Assembly (NCBI RefSeq): GCF_030371585.1
Contig: NZ_JAUDCE010000002.1
Length of the DNA: 64,000 nucleotides
Source: Megamonas hypermegale_A
GTDB lineage: Bacteria > Bacillota > Negativicutes > Selenomonadales > Selenomonadaceae
Direction: 5' to 3' (one strand)
Shown here: in pieces, positions 16,424 through 23,791 of the stretch
Layout of the letters: each line of letters starts with the position of its first letter
How positions within the stretch are numbered: position 1 is the first letter of the stretch
Notes under the pieces: model-generated
Databases searched by the model: none
What the model was told of the DNA's origin: nothing
Seen by the model: only the letters and a program-made list of their open reading frames with translations
Position numbers and translations under genes: made by a program

Positions 16424-16453
16424 AAAAGGCGTGGAATGATTTCCACGCCTTTA
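16424..16453 (-). terminator. Terminator of bioB
   Basis: Hairpin AAAGGCGTGGAA / TTCCACGCCTTT, five bases after the bioB stop on the - strand, followed by a T-containing run. Confidence 0.8.
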
Positions 16454-16457
16454 TTGT

Positions 16458-17420
16458 TTATATCTCACATTTAAAACCGAGTTCAGCTATCATCTGCATA
16501 TCCGTATCAATGGAAATGCCGCTCGTCGTCAGCATATCGCCGGAAATTGCTGCATTCGCTCCCGCTTTAAAGCAGGCTCTGCCTTTGTCCGCCAGTAAAC
16601 CTCTGCCGCCCGCAAGACGAATGAACGCCTTCGGCAAAATAAAGCGGTAAATCGCTATTATACGCAGAATTTCCTCATCGGATAAACGCTTATTATGTTC
16701 ATACGGTGTACCTGCAATCGGATTTAAAATATTTACCGGCACGGAATTTATTCCAAGGCTGCGCAGCTCCAGCGCCATATCTACTCTGTCCTCCATCGTT
16801 TCACCGATGCCCATGATACCGCCGCTGCATACATCCATACCGGCTTTTTGGGCTGCTTTAATGGCGTTTACTTTATCAGCAAAAGCATGCGTTGTGCATA
16901 CCTGCGAAAAATGATGACGCGAACTTTCCAAATTATTATGCACGCGTTCAACACCGGCGTCATGCAGTTTCTTAAACTGCGCTTCATTCAAAAGACCGCC
17001 GGATACGCATAATTTCACCGGACATTGTTCATGCACTTTGCTCAGGCTTTCTGCTAGTTTATCCACTTCAGCATCACTCAGCGCCCGGCCGGAAGTGACA
17101 ACAGAATAGCGCATTACGCCTTTATTGTAATTGTACTGCGCCTCGCGCAAAATCGGCTCCGTATCCAATAACGGATATGTTTCTACATTCGTTTTATAAT
17201 GCGCCGACTGTGCGCAGTATTTGCAGTCCTCGCTGCAACGGCCGCTCTTGCCGTTGATTATCGTACAGATATCGAATTTATCGCCGCAAAAATACTGCCG
17301 TATTTCATTTGCCGCCTTTGCCAAATCTTCCAGCGATTCATCACTCAATTTCACAGCTTCCGCTTTATTGATTTCATAACCGCCCAGAATTTTATTTTTC
17401 AGTTCTTCAATATAACTCAT
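16458..17420 (-). CDS. bioB: Biotin synthase (radical SAM)
   Basis: 320 residues, the family length. The radical SAM cluster motif CSEDCKYC (CxxxCxxC) is near residue 60 and is followed by AQSAHY, characteristic of BioB. Further signatures are SGRALSD, NLESSRHHFSQVC, GGIMGIGETMEDR and NPIAGTPYE. It inserts sulfur into dethiobiotin, with a [2Fe-2S] cluster as sulfur source. It stands alone here: no bioA, bioD or bioF nearby, so the cell may take up or make dethiobiotin elsewhere. The ATG at 17420 has an AAAGGTGAT ribosome site. Confidence 0.96.
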   Translation of the reverse strand: MSYIEELKNKILGGYEINKAEAVKLSDESLEDLAKAANEIRQYFCGDKFDICTIINGKSGRCSEDCKYCAQSAHYKTNVETYPLLDTEPILREAQYNYNKGVMRYSVVTSGRALSDAEVDKLAESLSKVHEQCPVKLCVSGGLLNEAQFKKLHDAGVERVHNNLESSRHHFSQVCTTHAFADKVNAIKAAQKAGMDVCSGGIMGIGETMEDRVDMALELRSLGINSVPVNILNPIAGTPYEHNKRLSDEEILRIIAIYRFILPKAFIRLAGGRGLLADKGRACFKAGANAAISGDMLTTSGISIDTDMQMIAELGFKCEI

Positions 17421-17452
17421 AGTATCACCTTTAATTTGTTTTATTACAACAT

Positions 17453-17481
17453 ATTAAAACATGATATAGACACTATGTCAA
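17453..17481 (-). promoter_or_regulatory. Predicted promoter of bioB
   Basis: On the - strand TTGACA, 17 bp, TTTAAT, with the -10 about 33 bp before the start codon. I looked for a BirA-like operator here and saw none that is convincing. Confidence 0.6.
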
Positions 17482-17524
17482 CCTTCTAAAAATAAGAGTT
17501 AACTTTTATCTTATTTTTTTATTG

Positions 17525-18132
17525 TAAAAAAACAACAAAGAAAGTGCCGGTTCGGCACAATATAAGATAAAGATAACTATTTCTTAATCTATTCTCATAT
17601 TGCGCCGGGCAATTTTTCTTTGCTGGCACAAAGAAAAGTTGCCGAAAATTCACCTTACGACATAAGATATCTCTAAGTGCTAAAGCACCAAGAGCTATCT
17701 TAAAAATGCCTTGGTTCGTGCACTGCTAAGAGATTTTTACTTTAAGAAAATGGTTTTTTATCTCTAACGTTTAAAAACTCGCTTCGCTCAAACATTTAAA
17801 CTAAAAACAGAGCTAAAAAGCCATTTTCTTAATAGCTAAAGCTACCGTAAAAATCTCCAACGCAGACAAAAATTTAGCATGAGTAGCGAATTATAATGTC
17901 AACAACTTAGATTTTAATTCCTGCTGGAAACAGAAAGCACGAGCCAAATTCCAAACGTTTCGAGCCGTTATACTGTCTGTATTTATAGAAGGGTTACGAA
18001 GGCTTGCCCAGTGCAGCGATAGCGAAACGTTGAAAGGTTTTTTTACAGACTCTTATTACTTTAGTAATTAGAGTCTGTTATACCTTTAGGTGATTTTTGG
18101 TTCGTTTTTCTTTGTATCAAAGAAAAATGAAC
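17525..18132 (+). repeat. Family L structured element, copy D (with two extra hairpins)
   Basis: About 608 bp between the bioB promoter and the zinc-ribbon gene. The right end is intact (AAAGAAAAATGAAC); the left end is degenerate, so the start is approximate. The central stem has AAGAAAATGG / CCATTTTCTT where copy C has AAGAAAATAG / CTATTTTCTT: a paired A-T to G-C change. Two hairpins absent from the other copies are inserted, one at about 17662-17701 (AAGATATCTC ... AGCTATCTT) and one at about 18045-18080 (ACAGACTCTTATTACT / AGTAATTAGAGTCTGT). Confidence 0.87.
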
Positions 18133-18153
18133 GATAGAAAATAGAAATTTGTA

Positions 18154-18190
18154 TAAAAAAAGCTCATGGATTAAATTCCATGAGCTTTTA
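18154..18190 (-). terminator. Terminator of the zinc-ribbon protein gene
   Basis: Hairpin AAAAGCTCATGGA / TCCATGAGCTTTT just beyond the stop codon; on the - strand it ends in a T run. Confidence 0.85.
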
Positions 18191-18192
18191 TC

Positions 18193-18972
18193 TTAAAACT
18201 TATCTTTATCCTTCGGCGGAGTTATATCAATAATTCTGCGGGACGATGGTTCCTGATACTGGGCGTCCTGTTCATTATGATACTGATTGTATTCACTGTA
18301 GTTATTCTGCTGGAAATTATCATTTCCATTCATACGGCTGCCGCATTCCGGGCAGAATTTCGGCGGATTGTTTCTATCCGGGCTTACCCAGCCGCAGTTT
18401 GCGCAGCGGATATTGTTTTCCGCGTACTGGCTGGAAGCATACGCATTGCCTTCATTCTTCTTGCCGAAGAACTTACGGAACACAGCCATGATTATCATGA
18501 CTACGATACCGATGAGAACCACATTAGCGATTAAACCAAGTACATCACCCATGAAACCGCCCATGCCGAACATGCTGCTGAGCATACTGCCGAGCATCAT
18601 ACCGCCGGCAAATAAGCCGATGTTTCTGAGCGCACTGCCCCAACGGCTGCCGGACTGCTGCTGCGTCGCCTGATTTGCCGCATTCGTTCTATTAGTCGTT
18701 GCCGCATTGTTTGTTGCAGCATTATTAGTTGTATTCGTATTTGCCGTATTGGAATTAGTCGTCGCATTGCTTCTGTTCGTATCTGCCGCATTCGTTTTCG
18801 GCGCTTCGCTGCTTGGCGCTGCCGATTTGGACTGCGTGGACGGAGCCAATGATTTACTCGTCGTCGTCGGTGCTTTCATTCCGCCACCGCCGACTTTGGC
18901 TTTCGCCATGCCGATACCGCTGAAAGCAAAAACACACACCATTACAATAGCTAAGATTTTCTTGAAATTCAA
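18193..18972 (-). CDS. Exported or membrane protein with C-terminal zinc ribbon, function unknown
   Basis: 259 residues from a TTG at 18972; the open frame reaches a GTG at 18987, but GAGAG at eight bases favours the TTG. Signal peptide MNFKKILAIVMVCVFAFSG, then a low-complexity Ala/Thr/Asn/Ser stretch (about 35-115), a Gly/Met-rich hydrophobic hairpin (GGMMLGSMLSSMFGMGGF), and a membrane helix (VVLIGIVVMIIMAVF). Last comes a zinc ribbon, CANCGWV ... CPECGSRM (two CxxC pairs), with a Gln/Asn/Tyr-rich tail. The glycine-methionine hairpin resembles Tim44-like domain proteins. No function is assigned. Confidence 0.7.
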   Translation of the reverse strand: MNFKKILAIVMVCVFAFSGIGMAKAKVGGGGMKAPTTTSKSLAPSTQSKSAAPSSEAPKTNAADTNRSNATTNSNTANTNTTNNAATNNAATTNRTNAANQATQQQSGSRWGSALRNIGLFAGGMMLGSMLSSMFGMGGFMGDVLGLIANVVLIGIVVMIIMAVFRKFFGKKNEGNAYASSQYAENNIRCANCGWVSPDRNNPPKFCPECGSRMNGNDNFQQNNYSEYNQYHNEQDAQYQEPSSRRIIDITPPKDKDKF

Positions 18973-19098
18973 TTTGTACACTCTCACTTCTAAAAAATTT
19001 AATAGTTTTTAATTATCCAAACAATAGTTATTCTAACATATATACACTAAATAATCAATTAACCACTTAACAATACAAAAAAAGACTGCATTTGCAGT

Positions 19099-19350
19099 CT
19101 ATAATAAAGCCCATATCGTCAGCAGGAGCACGCCCGGTATACCGAACACGCCAGCGATGAGCGCCGTTATGAAATTTATCGGAATGTAGACAATCCCCAA
19201 AAAGTTTATCACATACAGTACGATAGCACCGATGACGCTGTTATAGATTGCTTTCCACAACAGCTGAAGCGGCAGGGAAAATATCTTCGTTATAATACAT
19301 AAAATGAATAAACCTACAAAAAAAGCAACCACTAATGATGATGATATCAT
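19099..19350 (-). CDS. bofA: BofA family (pro-sigma-K processing inhibitor-like) membrane protein
   Basis: 83 residues, almost all hydrophobic, with two or three membrane helices. VINFLGIVYIPINFITALIAGVFGIPGVLLL carries the family pattern G(I/V)xxPxNxxTxxxxGxxGxPG. In Bacillus BofA inhibits SpoIVFB, the pro-sigma-K protease, during sporulation, but the family occurs widely, including in organisms not known to sporulate. Location supports the call: it follows recR, as in the Bacillus scr-dnaX-yaaK-recR-yaaL-bofA order. The ATG at 19350 has an AAAGGTTGTG ribosome site. Confidence 0.85.
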   Translation of the reverse strand: MISSSLVVAFFVGLFILCIITKIFSLPLQLLWKAIYNSVIGAIVLYVINFLGIVYIPINFITALIAGVFGIPGVLLLTIWALL

Positions 19351-19380
19351 TCAATCACAACCTTTACATTTGCAGCCTGA

Positions 19381-19977
19381 TTACATTTCACGGCGGTTTT
19401 CAATGGCTTTCGCCAGCGTTACCTCGTCGGCGTATTCCAAATCGCCGCCGACCGGCAGTCCGTGAGCAATGCGCGTTACTTTTATGCCCAGCGGTTTTAA
19501 CAGCTTGGCAACGTACATCGCCGTAGCTTCGCCCTCGATATTGGGATTTGTCGCCATAATCACTTCTTTTACCTTATCGTCGTAAAGACGCGTTAAAAGC
19601 TCTTTTATCCTGATATCCTCCGGCCCTACGCCCTCTATCGGGGACAATGCGCCGTGCAGTACGTGATATACGCCTTTATAATCGCGCATTCTCTCCATCG
19701 CCACCACGTCTTTGGGCTGTTCCACGACGCAGATGACGGAATGGTCTCGCGCCGGTGAAGCGCAGATAGCGCATGGGTCGGTATCGGTCAGATTGTAACA
19801 GATACTGCAATAGCCGATTTTTTCTTTAGCTTCAATAATAGCCTGCGCCAAGGCTTTTGCTTGGGCAGGCTCCATGTCTAAAATATGATATGCTAAGCGT
19901 ACAGCCGTCTTGGAACCAATCCCCGGCAATGCCCGGAAATGTTCTATCAGCTTAGCCATAGGCTCAATATATCTCAT
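19381..19977 (-). CDS. recR: Recombination mediator protein RecR
   Basis: 198 residues, full length. The N-terminal helix-hairpin-helix ([19 protein letters not shown]) is followed by the zinc finger C..C..C..C ([16 protein letters not shown]), a TOPRIM domain ([15 protein letters not shown] ... [18 protein letters not shown]) and a C-terminal Walker B-like part ([31 protein letters not shown] type). It loads RecA with RecF and RecO during gap repair. The start overlaps the ebfC stop by one base (TAATG), so it is translationally coupled. Confidence 0.96.
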   Translation of the reverse strand: [198 protein letters not shown]

Positions 19978-20300
19978 TAAAATAATCCCGGCGGTAATTT
20001 AAGGCCGCTTGTCAGTTTGTTCATTTCGCTAGCCATCATTTCATCAACTTTAACCATTGCCTGATTAACAGCGGACAAAATAAGGTCCTGAAGCATTTCC
20101 ACATCATCCGGGTCAACTGCTGCTTTATCGATAACGAGAGACTGCATCTGTTTTTCGCCGTTCATAACGACTTTAACGACACCGCCGCCCACACTCACTT
20201 CGACAGTTTTCTTTTTCAGTTCGTCCTGCATTTTTTTCATATCAGCCTGCATTTTCTGAACTTTTTTCATCATGCCGGCCATATTTCCTTGATTAAACAT
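19977..20300 (-). CDS. ebfC: YbaB/EbfC family nucleoid-associated protein
   Basis: 107 residues from the ATG at 20300, which has a GGAGG site seven bases upstream. The open frame runs on to 20363 but that part lacks any signal. Family features: MAGMMKKVQKMQADMKKMQDEL coiled helix, then VEVSVGGGVVKVVMNGEKQMQSL and DLILSAVNQAMVKVDEMM. The small dimeric protein binds DNA without strong specificity and is nearly always between dnaX and recR, as here. Confidence 0.95.
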   Translation of the reverse strand: MFNQGNMAGMMKKVQKMQADMKKMQDELKKKTVEVSVGGGVVKVVMNGEKQMQSLVIDKAAVDPDDVEMLQDLILSAVNQAMVKVDEMMASEMNKLTSGLKLPPGLF

Positions 20301-20375
20301 GCCTAATCCTCCATTAAAATATTTTTCTTCAATTAGAGTATCAAAATATATGACAATCGTCAATTATTAATTGCC

Positions 20376-22259
20376 TTAATTGTTCATTTCATCTTCCGGT
20401 ATTATCTTCCCGCCGAAAATCTCCATCGCCGTTTCCAGCGTATGTTTATTCTCCGGCGTCAGTTCATCGTAATTTATATCTTCACTTACGCTGTAATCAT
20501 CATCTGTCGGCATCGGTATATCATCCTGATAATCACCTGCCGGTATAACCGGTTCATTTTCCGGCGGCGAAGGCGTTTTTTCTATGACTGCGGCAGATTT
20601 CACCGGTGCGGCAGACCGCGGTTGCACTTGCATTGCCTGCGCATTATCCTGACAGGTGCAGACAAGACGCATTTTCTGCGCTGTCACATCGTACAATACT
20701 GCTTCGATAAGCTGTCTGTAGTCATCCTGCTCCGTGCGCGCCTGCAAAAACGTGCTGTCAAAATGAACGAAAAACTGATTATTTACCAGCTGATACGGAA
20801 CGGCCCATTTTATACAGGCGACAACGCTCGTCTTGCCGCGCGCGCTGAGTCCTGCCAGTACATTCTGCCAGATTGCCGCAATATCCGCATTCGACAGTGC
20901 TGCAGCCGGCTGAGGCTTCACTTCTTCTGCAACGGTATTTTGTCTGTTGACTGCCGTTACGGCGACGGCAGGTACAGCAACAGGCGCTTTTATCTGTTCC
21001 TGTTTTTCATTGAGCGCGGCGACCTGCGTGCTGAGTGCTTTTACAATCCTGTCAAGACGCGCTATCTGCTGTTCCAGTGCCGTAATTTTACTGCTCGGCA
21101 CTGCATTCGGCACAGGCGGCGCAAAAGCATCCGGCACCGTTTTTGTATTTGCACTGTCGCCCGTTTCTTTTATTTCATCCTGCCAGCATAATTTTAAAAA
21201 TAAAACTTCCGTTGTTATCCGCGGCTGCACTGCCCATTTTATTTCACTTACGGCTTCATGCACCTTCTGTATCGTATTAACTATCTGCTCATGCGTAAGC
21301 ATACCGGACTGCCTTTGCAATACAGCCTCATCTTCCAGATACATATCGAGATTGAGCATCTTACCCGTCGCTTTATAGATAAGCAGCGAACGCAAATGCA
21401 GCATGAATTCGTTCAGCAGCTGTTTTATCTCCTTACCCTGAGCGATGACTTCGCTGAGTGCGCCGAGTATGCCTGCACTGTCTTTATTTATTAGCAAATC
21501 CGTTATCTGCCAAATCCAGTTATGGCCGACGAGCCCCAAAACTTTTTTTACTTCCGCCAGCGTCAGTACATCTTTCGTAAACGCCAGACACTGGTCGAGC
21601 AGACTTAAAGCATCGCGCATTCCGCCATCCGCCTGTACGGCGATTATCTCCAGCGCTTCCTTTTCCGCTTTGATATCCATTTTACCTGTAATATACAGCA
21701 GGCGGTTTAAAATATCTTCCTTCGTTATACGCTTGAAATCGTACCGCTGACAGCGCGACTGGATTGTTACCGGCACTTTGTGAACTTCCGTCGTCGCCAG
21801 AATGAATACGACATGCGCCGGCGGTTCTTCCAAAGTCTTGAGCAGAGCATTGAAAGCCTCCGTCGTCAGCATATGTACTTCATCTATGATATAAACCTTA
21901 TATCGGCCGTCGACCGGAGCAAATTTTACCGTTTCCCGCAAATCACGGATTTCATCAATGCCGCGGTTGGACGCAGCATCTATTTCAAAAACATCCATAA
22001 AGGAGCCGTCATTGATTTTCCGGCAGCATACGCACTGATTACACGGCGACGGAGTAGGACCGTGCTCGCAGTTGAGCGCTTTCGCCAAAATCTTCGCCGT
22101 ACTCGTCTTGCCCGTGCCGCGCGGACCTGCAAACAGATAGGCATGCGCCACTTTGCCGTTTACGATGGCATTGGACAATGTCTTACTGATGTGTTCCTGC
22201 CCGACAAGGTCAGAAAAATCCCGCGGCCGCCATTTGCGGTAAAGTGCCATATACGCCAT
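20376..22259 (-). CDS. dnaX: DNA polymerase III subunits gamma and tau
   Basis: 627 residues. AAA+ clamp-loader ATPase: Walker A GPRGTGKTST near residue 45, a zinc module (CEHGPTPSPCNQCVCC), Walker B VYIIDEVHML, and the sensor region LATTEVHKVP, followed by the collar domain. From residue ~370 comes a long variable tau region (Pro/Ala/Val-rich) ending in an acidic tail (DDYSVSEDINYDELTPENKHTL). The ATG at 22259 is preceded by AAGGAGA. The gene follows the SRP RNA and precedes ebfC and recR, the usual Firmicute order. I saw no clear slippery site and make no claim about a programmed frameshift. Confidence 0.96.
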   Translation of the reverse strand: MAYMALYRKWRPRDFSDLVGQEHISKTLSNAIVNGKVAHAYLFAGPRGTGKTSTAKILAKALNCEHGPTPSPCNQCVCCRKINDGSFMDVFEIDAASNRGIDEIRDLRETVKFAPVDGRYKVYIIDEVHMLTTEAFNALLKTLEEPPAHVVFILATTEVHKVPVTIQSRCQRYDFKRITKEDILNRLLYITGKMDIKAEKEALEIIAVQADGGMRDALSLLDQCLAFTKDVLTLAEVKKVLGLVGHNWIWQITDLLINKDSAGILGALSEVIAQGKEIKQLLNEFMLHLRSLLIYKATGKMLNLDMYLEDEAVLQRQSGMLTHEQIVNTIQKVHEAVSEIKWAVQPRITTEVLFLKLCWQDEIKETGDSANTKTVPDAFAPPVPNAVPSSKITALEQQIARLDRIVKALSTQVAALNEKQEQIKAPVAVPAVAVTAVNRQNTVAEEVKPQPAAALSNADIAAIWQNVLAGLSARGKTSVVACIKWAVPYQLVNNQFFVHFDSTFLQARTEQDDYRQLIEAVLYDVTAQKMRLVCTCQDNAQAMQVQPRSAAPVKSAAVIEKTPSPPENEPVIPAGDYQDDIPMPTDDDYSVSEDINYDELTPENKHTLETAMEIFGGKIIPEDEMNN

Positions 22260-22315
22260 AAAAAATCCGTCTCCTTCCCGATTATCAGCTGTTTTTGCAT
22301 ATAAAAAAACAGCTT

Positions 22316-22447
22316 CTCAGGTAAGAAGACGGTACTTAGGCACCCTCACGGCACATGAAGATTATCACTTACCGTTGCTCCCTTCCGGACCTGGCGGGGT
22401 TCATGAGTCTCCATTGCGCGAGACCCAAATACCGCCGTCTTACTTGA
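22316..22447 (-). ncRNA. ffs: Signal recognition particle RNA (4.5S-type)
   Basis: On the - strand the invariant domain IV loop GGTCCGGAAGGGAGCA lies at about 22375-22390, inside a long paired rod: AAGTAAGACGGCGGTATTTG near the 5' end pairs with the ACCGTCTTCTTAC end. The RNA works with Ffh in targeting membrane proteins. The ends are approximate. The outer stem with AACAG / CTGTT and a following T run (22300-22315) probably forms the terminator. Confidence 0.92.
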
Positions 22448-22473
22448 GAAACTGTTTGTTATTGTCAGATGAT

Positions 22474-22502
22474 ATTTTAGCACAATATTATGTTTATGAC
22501 AA
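22474..22502 (-). promoter_or_regulatory. Predicted promoter of SRP RNA and dnaX
   Basis: On the - strand TTGTCA, 17 bp, TAAAAT, about 25 bp before the RNA start. Confidence 0.65.
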
Positions 22503-22624
22503 GCATACCCGTCCAAAATATTTACTGCGATTTTACTTTACCTAAAAAATCAAATGGTTTATACTAAAATTGTCGTTTAAACTTCAATTCTTCAATTTTT
22601 CAACGGGTACAAAGAAACACTGCC

Positions 22625-22660
22625 TTATTCCTTTTCTTTGTAGCCAATGAAAAGGAATAA
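22625..22660. other. Perfect 12 bp hairpin upstream of mgsA
   Basis: TTATTCCTTTTC and its exact complement GAAAAGGAATAA enclose 12 bases, ending 23 bp before the mgsA start. It resembles the terminal hairpins of the L elements in style (T/C-rich arm, TCTTTG), but the rest of an L element is not present. It may be a terminator-like or regulatory hairpin, or a remnant. Confidence 0.5.
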
Positions 22661-22683
22661 ATTATTTAAGTAGGTGTTTATTT

Positions 22684-23058
22684 ATGAAAACAATCGCATT
22701 AATCGCTCATGACCAGAAAAAAGAGGAAATGCTCGAATTCGTCGGCAATCATCTCGACACGCTGAAAAAGTTCCATCTTGTGGCAACGCGCACAACCGGT
22801 ACGTTAATCAACGAAAAATACCATCTCAACGTAGAAACAATGATGTCCGGTCCGCTCGGCGGCGACCAGCAAATCGGCGCTATGGTGGCAACGGAAAAAG
22901 TCGACTACGTAATCTTCATGCGCGACCCGCTGAACGCTCAGCCGCACGAACCGGATATCAACGCATTGCTTCGCATCTGCGACGTGCATAACATTCCGCT
23001 GGCTACAAACAGAAAAAGCGCGCATATCCTCATCAAATACGCCGCTGAAAAAATGTAA
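22684..23058 (+). CDS. mgsA: Methylglyoxal synthase
   Basis: 124 residues, slightly short but complete. KTIALIAHDQKKEEMLEFV is the family N-terminus, GPLGGDQQIGAMVA the phosphate-binding loop, and DYVIFMRDPLNAQPHEPDI contains the catalytic Asp region. The enzyme turns dihydroxyacetone phosphate into methylglyoxal plus phosphate, a bypass of lower glycolysis when phosphate is limiting. Single gene, between the SRP RNA and rpsT. The start has a TAAGTAGGTG ribosome site. Confidence 0.95.
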   Translation: MKTIALIAHDQKKEEMLEFVGNHLDTLKKFHLVATRTTGTLINEKYHLNVETMMSGPLGGDQQIGAMVATEKVDYVIFMRDPLNAQPHEPDINALLRICDVHNIPLATNRKSAHILIKYAAEKM

Positions 23059-23064
23059 ATGCCA

Positions 23065-23185
23065 TTATTCTGGTAAAACATCAAATTTACAGCCAGCAGT
23101 ATAATACTTTATATCCGTTCGATGCTGTCACTTAACCTCGCTCAGTATAAAGTATTATACTGTTTCAGAAAATAACCCCGCGCAA
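23065..23185 (+). repeat. Family P palindromic element, copy 2
   Basis: Core 23096-23163, arms GCAGTATAATACTTTATATC / AGTATAAAGTATTATACTGT (mostly paired). The spacer is diverged (CGTTCGATGCTGTCACTTAA...). The outer arms are eroded. It lies between the convergent genes mgsA and rpsT. Confidence 0.85.
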
Positions 23186-23224
23186 TAAATAACCGCAATC
23201 AAAGTAAAACCGTATATAAAAACG

Positions 23225-23262
23225 AAAAAGGACTGCTTTCTACTAGAAATCAGTCCTTACTT
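23225..23262 (-). terminator. Terminator of rpsT
   Basis: Hairpin AAGGACTG / CAGTCCTT with a 16-base loop, ahead of a T-rich stretch on the - strand. Confidence 0.75.
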
Positions 23263-23273
23263 TGTTTTGCAAA

Positions 23274-23540
23274 TTATTTGCTTAAGCTGTTTACTCGGCG
23301 AGCTAAACGAGATTTACGGCGAGCTGCGCAGTTTTTATGGAATAATCTATTAGCAGCAGCCTGGTCTATTTTTTTGCAAGCGATTACAAGTAATGCTTTT
23401 GCTTCTTCTGCATTGCCAGCAGCAACAGCATCTAAAACTTTGCGGGAAGCAGTTTTGATAGCAGATTTAGCAGAAACGTTTTTTGCACGACGCTGAGCAT
23501 CTGTTTTTACGCTGAGGATAGAAGATTTAATATTTGGCAA
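23274..23540 (-). CDS. rpsT: 30S ribosomal protein S20
   Basis: 88 residues from a TTG at 23540 behind GAAAGGGTGAA, giving the normal start MPNIKSSILSVKTDAQRRAKN. The longer open frame to 23606 has no start signal. The basic helical family pattern (RRAKNVSAKSAIKTASRK, IDQAAANRLFHKNCAARRKSRLARRVN) is clear. It binds 16S rRNA in the small subunit. In Bacillus it follows holA; here it stands alone. Confidence 0.95.
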   Translation of the reverse strand: MPNIKSSILSVKTDAQRRAKNVSAKSAIKTASRKVLDAVAAGNAEEAKALLVIACKKIDQAAANRLFHKNCAARRKSRLARRVNSLSK

Positions 23541-23577
23541 GAAATTCACCCTTTCATCATTATAATCGTACCAAAAT

Positions 23578-23606
23578 AGTTTATCACGTAATAATGCAAA
23601 TTGCAA
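23578..23606 (-). promoter_or_regulatory. Predicted promoter of rpsT
   Basis: On the - strand TTGCAA, 17 bp, TAAACT, about 38 bp before the start codon. Confidence 0.55.
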
Positions 23607-23719
23607 GACAATCCGCCTTAAATACTATATTTCAGTCGGAAGCGATATATATTTTATCACAAACCGTACCCAAAAATCTAGTCTTTAGCTCAAAACAATT
23701 AAAAATATTTTATTTTTCC

Positions 23720-23750
23720 TTGACTTTAATCGCACTACAACCGTTATAAT
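23720..23750 (+). promoter_or_regulatory. Possible promoter of the SGNH hydrolase gene
   Basis: TTGACT and TATAAT separated by 19 bp, 41 bp before the start codon. The spacing is long, so support is moderate. Confidence 0.4.
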
Positions 23751-23791
23751 TTACCTATCATCCAAAAATATCGTGAAAAGGTGTCCTGCTA

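Noticed and set aside
17421..17520. BirA operator ahead of bioB
   Set aside because: No convincing pair of TGTAAAC/GTTTACA-like half sites at the right spacing.
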